A DNA stretch of 64,000 nucleotides from Peteryoungia algae (lineage in GTDB: Bacteria > Pseudomonadota > Alphaproteobacteria > Rhizobiales > Rhizobiaceae). The notes beneath the pieces were generated by a model that was given only the letters and a program-made list of their open reading frames with translations, searched no databases and was not told the DNA's origin. The position numbers and the translations under genes are program-made. This document shows positions 1-8,731 of the stretch, in pieces; position 1 is the stretch's first letter, and every line of letters begins with the position of its first letter. The DNA lies in the NCBI RefSeq assembly GCF_030369675.1, contig NZ_CP128477.1:992001-1056000 (forward strand), given 5' to 3'.

Positions 1-464
1 TTCCCAATCTCGTGCCCATGCCCCCGGGCGCCACCTTCATTCTGGGGCTCCCGCTGATTTTTGTCGCCTGGCAGATGGTCGCCTCTCCCGGCGGACGCGT
101 CTTCTTTCCGCGTGTCGTCAACGCGTATGGCGTTGAACCGCAGACATTCGAGGCCATCGTCAGTCGCCTCGTTCCCTGGATGCGCCGGGCCGAAAAGCTC
201 GTGATCCCGCGCTTCTGGCTGTTCGAAAGCCGATTCGCAGAGCGCGTGATCGGTCTCTTCGCCCTGATCCTCGCAGTCGTCGTCTTCCTGCCGATCCCGC
301 TTGGCAACTGGCCGCCGGCCTTCGCCCTTGCGCTGCTCGGCTTTGCCCATTCCCAGCGTGACGGCCTCGGCGTCATCATCGGCTGCGCCCTCGGCCTCCT
401 TTCACTGCTACTCGCCGGCTTCGTCGTCTACACCGCCATCGCCGTCGTTTCGCTCGTCGTCTGA
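1..464 (+). CDS. exoD: ExoD-family exopolysaccharide synthesis protein, 5' truncated by window
   Basis: The reading frame is open to the window edge, so the true start lies upstream; a GTG at 12 is only an internal candidate. The visible 150 residues match the ExoD family by eye: an LxPxPPG-type segment at the start, then hydrophobic stretches (FILGLPLIFVAW, a long segment near residues 80-97 and another at 120-150). ExoD proteins are inner-membrane proteins of about 200 residues that affect exopolysaccharide production and alkaline tolerance in rhizobia. The exact role is unknown. The stop codon overlaps the start of the next gene by one base (TGATG), so the two are probably co-translated. 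Confidence 0.8.
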   Translation, partial: PNLVPMPPGATFILGLPLIFVAWQMVASPGGRVFFPRVVNAYGVEPQTFEAIVSRLVPWMRRAEKLVIPRFWLFESRFAERVIGLFALILAVVVFLPIPLGNWPPAFALALLGFAHSQRDGLGVIIGCALGLLSLLLAGFVVYTAIAVVSLVV

Positions 465-1252
465 TGCCCGAAACCATGGCCGAGCCGATTCGCCGTCCGG
501 TGGTCGTCATGACCGCCGGCGGCCTCAATCCGACCATCGTGGTCCAGCACCTCGCCAGAAGCGGCCACGACGTTCACGTCCTGCTGGAAGATCCCGAGGG
601 CAAGGGCGAGATCACCCGCCGTCGCGCCCGCAAACTCGGCTGGACCGCTGCCCTTGGCCAGCTCGGTACGATGGTTGCCGCCCGCCTCCTGCGCCGTCTG
701 GCCGATCGTCGTGTCGCAGAACTGCTCAGCCTTCACAGTCTGGAACGGGATCTGCCGAAGACAATCCCCATCCACCCCGTCACCTCGATCAACGCTGCGG
801 ATACGACAGACCTCGTCGAAAAGATCCAGCCCGGCGCCATCCTTCTCGTCTCTACCCGCCTGATGTCGGAGCGCCAGATCGCAGCAATGCCCTGCCCGGT
901 CATCAATCTGCATGCCGGCATCAACCCCCATTACCGCGGCCAGATGGGCGGCTACTGGTCCTTGCGCGAAAACGACGCGCAGAACTTTGGCGCCACACTC
1001 CATCTCGTCGATGCCGGCACCGATACAGGTGGCACGCTTTACGAAGTCCGCACCCGGCCTGCGCGCACCGACTTCATCTCGACCTATCCGCTGCTGCTGA
1101 CGATTTCCGCCCTGGAGATCACCCGCCACTCGATCGAAGATGCGCTCCACGGCCGCCTGTCTCCGAAGGTCCCGCAAGGCCCCTCCGCTCTCCGCTTTCC
1201 GCCAACGCTCTGGTCCTGGATCTGGTGCGGCATCACGCGCCGAATCTGGTAA
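464..1252 (+). CDS. Formyltransferase-family protein
   Basis: A 262-residue protein with the formyl-transferase core seen in methionyl-tRNA formyltransferase and sugar N-formyltransferases. The conserved N-x-H block is at about residues 148-150 (NLHAGINPHYRG) and is followed by the family motif D-A-G-T-D-T-G near 185. The family uses 10-formyl-tetrahydrofolate as donor. The start is fixed by the TGATG overlap with the exoD-like gene. It lacks the C-terminal tRNA-binding domain of Fmt, so a small-molecule or sugar acceptor is more likely; coupling to exoD hints at surface polysaccharide, but this is inference. The folate gene cluster begins 108 bp downstream, so a role in one-carbon metabolism is an alternative. 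Confidence 0.75.
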   Translation: MPETMAEPIRRPVVVMTAGGLNPTIVVQHLARSGHDVHVLLEDPEGKGEITRRRARKLGWTAALGQLGTMVAARLLRRLADRRVAELLSLHSLERDLPKTIPIHPVTSINAADTTDLVEKIQPGAILLVSTRLMSERQIAAMPCPVINLHAGINPHYRGQMGGYWSLRENDAQNFGATLHLVDAGTDTGGTLYEVRTRPARTDFISTYPLLLTISALEITRHSIEDALHGRLSPKVPQGPSALRFPPTLWSWIWCGITRRIW

Positions 1253-1360
1253 AATCAACAGGACTCATGGCAGCGTCGTATTTGGCGACAAGCGACGTCG
1301 TGAAAAGCGCAGTCCGGCGAATGCCCCCCGTGCATTCTGGTCTCAAAGGGAGAGAGTGGC

Positions 1361-1663
1361 ATGGCAGACAAGATCGTCGTTTACTGGCGGGATATTCCAG
1401 CGCAGGTAATCGTCAAGCGGGGGCGCAAATCCGCCAAACGCGAACTCTCGCTGCGCTTCACCGAAGCCATCGACATGGCCGCAATGCGCTCCGGCGCTGC
1501 CGAGACCGACGCCTATCTCGCCGACTGGCGCAAGGCTGATCCGGTTCCCGTCGGAGACGACATGGAAGCGGAAGCGGAAGCCGCGGCCGCCGAAATCGAG
1601 GCGGCCTACGACAAGGCCCGTCTCGTCGCACTCGTCCATACCGGAGGCCGCGACAATGGGTGA
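1361..1663 (+). CDS. 'Virulence factor' family small protein (PF13769-like)
   Basis: A 100-residue acidic protein starting MADKIVVYWRDIPAQV, followed by a basic patch (KRGRKSAKREL) and an Ala/Glu-rich helix. This matches the short 'virulence factor' family found next to MetV/MetF-like genes in Rhizobiales. The family name is historical and no biochemical function is established. A good ribosome-binding site (AAGGGAGAGAG) precedes the ATG. The gene overlaps the next one by 8 bp (ATGGGTGA), so it belongs to the same operon. It may be an accessory of the methyl-transfer pathway, but that is inferred from position only. Confidence 0.75.
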   Translation: MADKIVVYWRDIPAQVIVKRGRKSAKRELSLRFTEAIDMAAMRSGAAETDAYLADWRKADPVPVGDDMEAEAEAAAAEIEAAYDKARLVALVHTGGRDNG

Positions 1664-2252
1664 GCCGCAACTCGTCGATCCCGGTCCTCCGAAAAAGGGC
1701 AATGCCGCCCCTGCGGCCAAGGCCAAGACCGGCGCCTTCACGCCAGCCGGCGTCTCGCCCAACCGCCGCGCCCGCCGCTCCTATACGATACGCCTCTGGG
1801 CCGTGCGCAATTCGCGCCTGCTCGAATGGATCTACCGCAATTTCGCCAGCGCCTTTCTCTTCCTCCATCCGGTCTGGAAGGCGCTCGGTTATAGCAGGGT
1901 CGAAACCCCGGTCACCTTTGTCGAGCGCAATGTGAAGGGCCTCCTCTTCGACTGTCGCATGTGCGGCCAATGCGTACTGTCCTCCACCGGCATGTCATGC
2001 CCGATGAACTGCCCCAAGCAACTGCGCAACGGCCCCTGTGGTGGTGTGCGCGCCAATGGCAATTGCGAAGTCGAGCCCGACATGCCCTGCGTCTGGGTCC
2101 AGGCCTGGAACGGTTCGCGCAACATGGTGTCAGGTGACGCGATCCTGAAAGTGCAAAAACCGGTCAACCAGTCGCTGCGCGAGACATCCTCCTGGCTGCG
2201 GGTCACGGCGGAAGCCGCCGCCGAGCGTGAAAAATCGGCAAAGGAAGCCTGA
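1656..2252 (+). CDS. Methylenetetrahydrofolate reductase C-terminal (MetV-like) Cys-rich protein
   Basis: A 198-residue protein whose C-terminal half carries eight cysteines at about residues 100, 103, 106, 115, 119, 128, 137 and 145 (C-x2-C-x2-C ... NGPCGG ... C ... C-V-W). This is the signature of the MTHFR_C domain, the MetV partner of MetF in acetogens, where it binds metal clusters and is needed for methylene-/methyl-H4folate conversion. It overlaps the preceding gene by 8 bp and is followed after 3 bp by the MetF-like gene, so a MetVF-type complex is likely. The cysteine pattern suggests Fe-S or Zn binding; which one cannot be told from sequence alone. Confidence 0.85.
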   Translation: MGEPQLVDPGPPKKGNAAPAAKAKTGAFTPAGVSPNRRARRSYTIRLWAVRNSRLLEWIYRNFASAFLFLHPVWKALGYSRVETPVTFVERNVKGLLFDCRMCGQCVLSSTGMSCPMNCPKQLRNGPCGGVRANGNCEVEPDMPCVWVQAWNGSRNMVSGDAILKVQKPVNQSLRETSSWLRVTAEAAAEREKSAKEA

Positions 2253-2255
2253 CCC

Positions 2256-3353
2256 ATGGCCCATATCGACGAAAACCCGCTGGGTCCGCATCTGCCGCTC
2301 GATCCCTTGCCCGGCCACTCTTCGCTGGGCCGCCTCGAACGCGTGCTCCGACGTGGTGAGTTCGCCGTCACTGCCGAGCTCAACCCGCCAGACAGTGCCG
2401 ATCCGGAAGACGTGTTCGAACGCGCAAAGATCTTCGACGGCTGGGTCGACGGCATCAATGCGGTGGATGCCTCGGGCGCCAATTGCCACATGTCCTCCGT
2501 CGGTATCTGCGCGCTTCTGACCCGCATGGGTTATGCCCCGATCATGCAGATCGCCTGCCGCGACAAGAACCGCATCGCCATCCAGGGCGACGTGTTGGGC
2601 GCTGCCGCCATGGGCGTCGCCAACATCATGTGCCTGACCGGCGACGGCGTGCAGGCGGGCGACCAGCCGGGCGCAAAGCCGGTCTTCGACCTCGACTGCA
2701 TGTCGCTGCTCGAAACCGTGCGCACCATGCGCGACGAATCGAAATTCCTCTCCGGCCGCAAGCTGACCACGCCGCCCAAGGTCTTCCTCGGCGCCGCGAT
2801 CAATCCCTTCGCCCCGCCTTACGACTTCCGTCCCTATCGCCTCGGCAAGAAGATCGAGGCCGGCGCCCAGTTCGTCCAGAGCCAGTACTGCTTCGACGTG
2901 CCGATGTTCCGCGATTACATGAACAAGGTCCGCGACCTCGGTTTCCATGAGCAATGCTACATCCTGGTCGGCGTCGGCCCACTCGCGTCGGCCAAGACCG
3001 CCAAATGGATCCGCTCCAACGTGCCGGGCATCCACATTCCGGATTCCGTCATTGCGCGCCTCGAAGGTGCGCAGGATCAGAAGAAGGAAGGCAAGCAGCT
3101 CTGCATCGACATCATCAACGAGGTGAAGGAGATCGAGGGCGTCTCCGGCGTTCATGTCATGGCCTATCGCCAGGAAGAATTTGTCGCCGAAATCGTCCAC
3201 GAATCCGGCATCCTCAAGGATCGTCGTCCCTGGAAGCGCGAACACGGCCGGGCCGATGACATGGCCGCCCAGCGCATGCACGAAATCGGCGCCGATCCCG
3301 TTCAGGACCAGCAGGAAATGGCGGCCAAGGCCGCTCATCCCCAGCCGCACTGA
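2256..3353 (+). CDS. Methylenetetrahydrofolate reductase (MetF-like)
   Basis: A 365-residue TIM-barrel protein of the MetF family. Family blocks seen include the early VTAELNPPDSADPE segment (catalytic Glu region), VDASGANCHMSS, the flavin-site segment NIMCLTGDGVQAGDQPGAK and the AGAQFVQSQYCFD motif near residue 205. The enzyme interconverts 5,10-methylene-H4folate and 5-methyl-H4folate using FAD. It is longer than E. coli MetF (296 aa). It sits in an operon with the MetV-like protein and a methyl-H4folate:corrinoid methyltransferase, which suggests that it oxidises methyl-H4folate made by demethylation reactions rather than supplying methionine synthesis. That direction is inference. Confidence 0.88.
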   Translation: MAHIDENPLGPHLPLDPLPGHSSLGRLERVLRRGEFAVTAELNPPDSADPEDVFERAKIFDGWVDGINAVDASGANCHMSSVGICALLTRMGYAPIMQIACRDKNRIAIQGDVLGAAAMGVANIMCLTGDGVQAGDQPGAKPVFDLDCMSLLETVRTMRDESKFLSGRKLTTPPKVFLGAAINPFAPPYDFRPYRLGKKIEAGAQFVQSQYCFDVPMFRDYMNKVRDLGFHEQCYILVGVGPLASAKTAKWIRSNVPGIHIPDSVIARLEGAQDQKKEGKQLCIDIINEVKEIEGVSGVHVMAYRQEEFVAEIVHESGILKDRRPWKREHGRADDMAAQRMHEIGADPVQDQQEMAAKAAHPQPH

Positions 3354-3436
3354 GCGCAGCCCATTGCTTTTTCCCGGCACCTGCCGGCACAACCCATTCC
3401 CGCCGCGCGTCAGCCGGCAACGACCGGAGGACTGAA

Positions 3437-4399
3437 ATGACCCGCACCATCGTCGCATCCGCCACACGAGAAATCATCATCGGCTTCGACCAGCCCTTCT
3501 GCGTGATCGGCGAGCGCATCAATCCGACCGGCCGCAAGAAACTCGCCGCCGAGATGATCGAGGGCAATTTCGACACGGTCATAAAGGACGCGCTGGAACA
3601 GGTCGCGGCCGGCGCCACCATGCTCGACGTCAATGCGGGCGTCACCTCCGTCAATCCGAACGAGACCGAGCCGGCGCTTCTGGTCAGGACCATGGAAATC
3701 GTCCAGGGCCTGGTCGACGTGCCCTTGTCGATCGATAGTTCCGTCACCGCCGCCATCGAGGCGGCCCTCAAGGTCGCCAAGGGCCGCCCGCTGGTCAATT
3801 CGGTCACCGGCGAGGAAGAAAAGCTCGAAGCCATCCTGCCGCTCTGCGCCAAGTATGACGTGCCGGTCGTTGCCATTTCCAACGACGAGACCGGCATTTC
3901 GATGGACCCGGATGTACGCTTTGCGGTGGCCAAGAAGATCGTCGAACGGGCCATGGATTACGGCATCAAGCCGCATGACATCGTCGTCGACCCGCTGGTC
4001 ATGCCGATCGGCGCGCTCGGCGATGCCGGCCGCCAGGTGTTCCAGCTGCTCTACCGCCTGCGCAACGAGCTGAAGGTCAACACCACCTGCGGCCTGTCCA
4101 ACATTTCCTTCGGCCTGCCCCACCGCCACGGCATCAATGCCGGCTTCATTCCCATGGTCATTGGCGCCGGCATGACGTCCGCGATCATGAACCCCTGCCG
4201 CCCGCAGGAGATGGAAGCCGTCCGCGCCGCAAACGTCCTGAACGGCACCGACCCGAACTGCGGCAACTGGATCATGACCTACCGCGACCACAAGCCTGCC
4301 GAAGCCGGTGCGCCGGCGTCCACAAGTGCGCCGGGAGCCTCCAGCGGTCGCCGCGGCGGTCGCGCGGGCCGGACGGGTGGAGGCGGCGCCACGGAGTGA
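3437..4399 (+). CDS. Methyltetrahydrofolate:corrinoid methyltransferase (DHPS-like pterin-binding domain)
   Basis: The first ~265 of 320 residues form a pterin-binding domain: VIGERINPTGRKKL near the N-terminus, LDVNAGVTSVNPNE, PLSIDSS and GLSNISFGLPHR are typical of AcsE/MtgA/CmuB-type enzymes. These move a methyl group between a corrinoid protein and tetrahydrofolate. The last ~30 residues are an unusual Gly/Arg/Ala-rich tail. The ATG follows a GGAGG-type site (ACCGGAGGACTGAA). It lies 83 bp after the MetF-like gene and upstream of the RACo-like activator, as expected for a methylotrophic demethylation pathway. The corrinoid protein itself is not in the window. Confidence 0.88.
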   Translation: MTRTIVASATREIIIGFDQPFCVIGERINPTGRKKLAAEMIEGNFDTVIKDALEQVAAGATMLDVNAGVTSVNPNETEPALLVRTMEIVQGLVDVPLSIDSSVTAAIEAALKVAKGRPLVNSVTGEEEKLEAILPLCAKYDVPVVAISNDETGISMDPDVRFAVAKKIVERAMDYGIKPHDIVVDPLVMPIGALGDAGRQVFQLLYRLRNELKVNTTCGLSNISFGLPHRHGINAGFIPMVIGAGMTSAIMNPCRPQEMEAVRAANVLNGTDPNCGNWIMTYRDHKPAEAGAPASTSAPGASSGRRGGRAGRTGGGGATE

Positions 4400-4410
4400 G
4401 CCTGTCCTCC

Positions 4411-4460
4411 GATCTCCCCCCTTGTGGGGGAGATGTCACGCAGTGACAGAGGGGGTTGAT
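4411..4460. repeat. Rhizobial palindromic intergenic repeat (CTCCCCC/GGGGGAG type)
   Basis: A hairpin ATCTCCCCC...GGGGGAGAT (4412-4434) is followed directly by GTCAC-GCA-GTGAC (4435-4447) and a G-run. The same double-hairpin layout is common between genes in Rhizobiaceae and was called RIME-like. It lies between the methyltransferase and RACo-like genes and could attenuate or stabilise the operon mRNA. Confidence 0.6.
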
Positions 4461-4510
4461 ACCTCCGCGCAACAGATGAGGGAGACGTCCCTCGCAACCG
4501 GAAGACCAGA

Positions 4511-6544
4511 ATGACAGACGCCGCTGATCCCCTCGTCCTCTTCATGCCATCGGGCAAACGTGGCCGATTCCCGGTCGGGACATCCGTGCTTGAAGCCGCC
4601 CGCACGCTCGGCGTCTATGTCGAAAGCGTGTGCGGGGGGCGCGCCACCTGCGGGCGTTGCCAGATCGAGGTCCAGGAAGGTCAGTTCGCCAAACACGGCA
4701 TCACCTCCGCCAACGACCACATTTCAGCCATCGGGCCGAAGGAAAAGCGCTACGCGGAAATCCGCACCATCCCGGCCGGGCGGCGCCTGTCCTGCTCGGC
4801 CCAGATCCTCGGCGATCTCGTCGTCGATGTGCCACCGGATACCGTGGTCAATGCCCAGGTCATCCGCAAGGCCGCGACAGACCGGACTTTCCCGCGCAAC
4901 CCGGCCATCCAGCTCTGCTATGTCGAGGTAGACGAACCCGACATGCACAAGCCACTGGGCGATCTCGACCGGCTCAACCTGATGCTCGAAAAGGATTGGG
5001 GTTTCAACGACATCCTCGTCGCCCAGCATCTCCTTCCGGATGTTCAAAAGACCTTGCGCAAGGGGAACTGGGGCGTTACCGCCGCCATCCACCGCGACCT
5101 TGATGCATCGCGCCCCAACATGATCGCGCTCTGGCCCGGCCTGCACAACGAGGCCTATGGCATTGCCTGCGACATCGGCTCGACGACGATTGCCATGCAT
5201 CTCGTCTCGCTTCTGTCAGGCCGCGTCATCGCCTCCTCCGGCACATCAAACCCGCAGATCCGCTTCGGCGAGGACCTGATGAGCCGCGTCTCCTACGTGA
5301 TGATGAATCCGGATGGGCGCGAGGCCATGACCAGGGCTGTCCGTCAGGCGATCAACGAACTGACGGTCAAGGTCTGCGCGGAGGCCGGCGTCAATCCCGA
5401 CGACATTCTCGATGCGGTCTTCGTCGCCAATCCGATCATGCACCACCTCTTCCTCGGCATCGACCCGACCGAACTCGGCCAGGCACCCTTCGCGCTCGCC
5501 GTGTCAGGCCCCGTCCACACCTGGTCGCGCGAGATCGATCTCGCCATCAACCACGGTGCGCGCATCTACTGCCTGCCCTGCATTGCCGGTCATGTCGGCG
5601 CGGATGCAGCCGGCGCCACTCTGTCTGAAGGCCCGCATCGCCAGGACAAGATGATGCTGCTCGTCGATGTCGGCACCAATGCCGAGATCGTGCTTGGTAA
5701 CCGCCAGCGCACCGTTGCCGCCTCCTCGCCGACGGGCCCGGCCTTCGAAGGCGCGGAAATCTCCTGCGGCCAGCGCGCCGCCCCCGGCGCCATCGAACGC
5801 GTCCGCATCGACCCAGACACGCTGGAGCCACGTTTCAAGGTCATCGGCGTCGAGCAGTGGTCGGATGAAGAGGGCTTTGCCGAAGCCGCGAGCAAGACCG
5901 GTATCACCGGCATCTGCGGCTCGGCCATCATCGAGGTCGTCGCCGAAATGTATCTGTCGGGCGTCATCTCCACCGACGGCGTGGTCGATGGCGGCATGGC
6001 CGCCAAAAGCCATCGCATCCTCGAAAACGGCCGCACATTCTCCTATCTTCTGCATGACGGCGCCCAGAAGATCACCGTCACCCAGAACGACGTTCGTGCC
6101 ATCCAGCTCGCCAAGGCCGCCCTTTATGCCGGCATTAAGCTCCTGATGGAAAAGCTCGCCATAGACACCGTCGACACCATCCGCTTCGCCGGCGCCTTCG
6201 GCTCCTTCATCGATCCGAAATACGCGATGGTCCTGGGCCTGATCCCCGATTGCGAACTCTCGGAAGTCAAAGCCGTCGGCAATGCCGCCGGCACCGGCGC
6301 CCTGATGGCCCTGCTCAACCGCGACTACCGCCGCGAAATCGAGGAAACCGTCACCCGCATCGAGAAGATCGAGACCGCACTGGAGCCGCATTTCCAGCAA
6401 CTCTTCATCGACGCCATGGCCCTGCCGAACAAGGTCGATCCGTTCCCGAAGCTGTCGGCGACGGTGACGCTGCCGGAGCGGAAGGTGCTGGCGGACGGCG
6501 ATGGCGAAGGTGGCGGCCGCAGACGCCGCCGATCGAGGGAATAG
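4511..6544 (+). CDS. RACo-like corrinoid activation protein (2Fe-2S ferredoxin + ASKHA ATPase domain)
   Basis: A 677-residue protein. The N-terminus has a plant-type [2Fe-2S] pattern: C41-x5-C47-x2-C50 and C95. The rest is the DUF4445/ASKHA fold, with the phosphate-binding block ACDIGSTTIAMHL near 220, LLVDVGTNAEIVLG near 385, and adenosine-side Gly-rich segments (FAGAFGSFIDP, GNAAGTGALMAL). Homologues such as RACo and RamA reduce inactive Co(II) corrinoid to Co(I) with ATP. The length fits the family (about 640-690). The last ~16 residues are Gly/Arg-rich (GGGRRRRRSRE), echoing the tail of the methyltransferase upstream. A 112-bp spacer with a repeat separates it from that gene. Confidence 0.88.
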   Translation: MTDAADPLVLFMPSGKRGRFPVGTSVLEAARTLGVYVESVCGGRATCGRCQIEVQEGQFAKHGITSANDHISAIGPKEKRYAEIRTIPAGRRLSCSAQILGDLVVDVPPDTVVNAQVIRKAATDRTFPRNPAIQLCYVEVDEPDMHKPLGDLDRLNLMLEKDWGFNDILVAQHLLPDVQKTLRKGNWGVTAAIHRDLDASRPNMIALWPGLHNEAYGIACDIGSTTIAMHLVSLLSGRVIASSGTSNPQIRFGEDLMSRVSYVMMNPDGREAMTRAVRQAINELTVKVCAEAGVNPDDILDAVFVANPIMHHLFLGIDPTELGQAPFALAVSGPVHTWSREIDLAINHGARIYCLPCIAGHVGADAAGATLSEGPHRQDKMMLLVDVGTNAEIVLGNRQRTVAASSPTGPAFEGAEISCGQRAAPGAIERVRIDPDTLEPRFKVIGVEQWSDEEGFAEAASKTGITGICGSAIIEVVAEMYLSGVISTDGVVDGGMAAKSHRILENGRTFSYLLHDGAQKITVTQNDVRAIQLAKAALYAGIKLLMEKLAIDTVDTIRFAGAFGSFIDPKYAMVLGLIPDCELSEVKAVGNAAGTGALMALLNRDYRREIEETVTRIEKIETALEPHFQQLFIDAMALPNKVDPFPKLSATVTLPERKVLADGDGEGGGRRRRRSRE

Positions 6545-6671
6545 CCGCAGGCATCAATTGCGCCTGGGTTAGCGTCGCCGGAGATTGCCCCGACAGAAAT
6601 TTTCTTCCTTCAAGGGAGCTTGTTCCCGTCTGGCGCGTTCAGCGTGGTCGGTATCATGGGGCCATCTCTAT

Positions 6672-8456
6672 ATGTTCACAGAGTTCTTTGCAGACTACCA
6701 GGCGCAGGTTGCCCTGGGGCTGGTCGTCTTGCTGTTTGCCTTTTTCGTCTGGGAGAAATACCCCGCCGAAGTCACCGCGTCTGCCGGGGCCGCCCTCTTC
6801 ATCGTGCTCGGCTTCGTGCCGACCGACAAGGCGATGGCCGTCTTCTCCAACTCCGCCCCCCTGACGATCGCCGCCATGTTCGTGCTCACGGGCGCTCTTG
6901 TGAGAACCGGTGTCCTTGAACGCGTGGCCGGCCTCGTTTTGGAGCGGTCGAAGACCTATCCGAGGCTTGCCCTCGGCGTCTTCCTGTTCACCGCCCTCGT
7001 CGCATCCGCCTTCATGAACAATACCCCCGTCGTGCTGGTGCTCATCCCGATCGTGATCCGGCTTGCCGCAGCGCTCGACATCGCCTCCACCCGCCTTCTG
7101 ATCCCCGTTTCCTATGCGGCCATTCTTGGCGGCACCTTGACCCTGATCGGCACCTCCACCAGCCTGCTCGTCGATGGCGTCGCGCGCGGCCAGGGTCTGG
7201 AACCCTTTTCCCTCTTCGAGATCACGCCGGTCGGCCTCGCCACGGCCGCGACCGGCATTCTCACCATGCTCGTGCTCGGCAAGTTCCTGCTCCCGGATCG
7301 GCGCGACGAGGGCGGCGAACTGGAGAATGAAAACGACGCCGAATATCTTTCGGAAATCACCGTGTTGTCAGACGGTCCCTTCACCGAAAAACCCGTCGGC
7401 GAGATCGCCGAATTCAAGCAGCCTGGACTGCGCATCACCGGCATCCGCTCGAATGGCGAGATGATCCGAAAGGGCCTCAATGCCCTGACCCTGAGGAAAG
7501 GCGACAGCCTGGTTGTTCTGGCAAAGTCGGCCGAACTCCTCACGCTGAACAACCTCGAAGGCCTGCGCGTCGGTCAGCGTCGCGGAACGTCGGGCGAAGG
7601 CGAACGTTCGGTGGTCGAAGCCGTCGTCGCACCCGGACGGTTCTCGCAAGGCATTCGCCTTTCCACCCTTACGCTCGGCCGCCGGTTCGGCGTGCGCATC
7701 TTGGGCGCGCACAGGCATAAGCACGTGCCTGGCCCCGATCTCGGCAATGTCCGGCTTCGCCCGGCCGACAAACTGCTACTCGAAGGCACGCCGGAGGCGC
7801 TCGACGAACTCTCCCACGAAAGCGAGCTCGTATCGGTCACCCGCTCGACCGCGCGCGCCTTCCGTCCGACCAAGGCACCACTGGCGCTGCTCGCGCTGGG
7901 CTTGGTCGTCGTCCTTGCGGCCTTTGACGTCATGGATATCGGCATCCTCGCCATGATCGCCGTCCCCGCCATCCTCATCCTGCGCTGCATCGATGCAGAC
8001 GAGGCCTGGGGATCGATCGAGGGCGGCATCCTGATCCTCATCTTTTCCATGCTGGTCGTTGGCCAGGGCCTGCAGGAGACCGGTGCGGTGACACTTGTCG
8101 TCGACACCGCCATGCCGCTGATGTCCGCCGTCTCGCCCTTCGTGGTCCTGCTTCTCGTCTACGCGCTGTCCTCGACATTGACCGAATGCGTGACCAACAA
8201 CGCCGTTGCCGTCATCCTCACACCAATCGTAATCGGTCTTGGCCAACAGCTCGGCATAGAGCCGCGCGCCCTTGTCGTCGCCGTCATGTTCGGCGCCAGC
8301 GCCAGCTTCGCGACCCCCATCGGCTACCAGACCAACACCCTGGTCTATGGTGCCGGCAACTACCGCTTCAGCGATTTCGTCAAGATCGGCCTCCCGATGA
8401 ACATCATCGTCGGCTTCGTCACCTGCTACGCGATCTATCTGTATTATGGGGTTTGA
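6672..8456 (+). CDS. SLC13-family permease with internal TrkA-C (RCK_C) domains
   Basis: A roughly 594-residue inner-membrane transporter. About five or six hydrophobic helices (MNNTPVVLVLIPIVIRLA, ISYAAILGGTLTLIGTSTS-type motif) precede two cytoplasmic RCK_C-like segments at about residues 215-300 and 310-390 (GEIAEFKQPGLRITGIRSNG; RRFGVRILGAHRH), followed by the second membrane half. The SLC13/DASS motif GTSTS and the second-half ATPIGYQTN are visible. Family members carry divalent anions such as dicarboxylates or sulfate with Na+; substrate is not deducible. The ATG at 6672 starts the expected MFTEFFADYQ N-terminus; the frame is open further upstream but has no family-like sequence there. 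Confidence 0.87.
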   Translation: MFTEFFADYQAQVALGLVVLLFAFFVWEKYPAEVTASAGAALFIVLGFVPTDKAMAVFSNSAPLTIAAMFVLTGALVRTGVLERVAGLVLERSKTYPRLALGVFLFTALVASAFMNNTPVVLVLIPIVIRLAAALDIASTRLLIPVSYAAILGGTLTLIGTSTSLLVDGVARGQGLEPFSLFEITPVGLATAATGILTMLVLGKFLLPDRRDEGGELENENDAEYLSEITVLSDGPFTEKPVGEIAEFKQPGLRITGIRSNGEMIRKGLNALTLRKGDSLVVLAKSAELLTLNNLEGLRVGQRRGTSGEGERSVVEAVVAPGRFSQGIRLSTLTLGRRFGVRILGAHRHKHVPGPDLGNVRLRPADKLLLEGTPEALDELSHESELVSVTRSTARAFRPTKAPLALLALGLVVVLAAFDVMDIGILAMIAVPAILILRCIDADEAWGSIEGGILILIFSMLVVGQGLQETGAVTLVVDTAMPLMSAVSPFVVLLLVYALSSTLTECVTNNAVAVILTPIVIGLGQQLGIEPRALVVAVMFGASASFATPIGYQTNTLVYGAGNYRFSDFVKIGLPMNIIVGFVTCYAIYLYYGV

Positions 8457-8731
8457 ACTGGCAGGTGACGGCGCGCGAGGACGACGAAATGTTCCGGCAT
8501 CATCGCCGGAAGGAGAGCGAGAGCAGCCACGGCATTTGGCAGCTCAGGCGCAAAGGAGATGCACGAACCCGTTCGGAAAACGCAGTGAGGTCCAGGTCGA
8601 ATGCGCCATGCCTGCGTGTTACGTCCTGGGCAGGTGAATTCCACTGTGCCGAGCGCAAACCGACCGTTGCACGCGCAGTTAAGAGCAAATGACCTTGTAA
8701 CTGCCAGGAATGTCAGCTGAATGCTGCATTC

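Noticed and set aside
1656..1935. Alternative-frame proteins over the MetV-like gene
   Set aside because: They lack any conserved residues, while the chosen frame has the eight-Cys signature.
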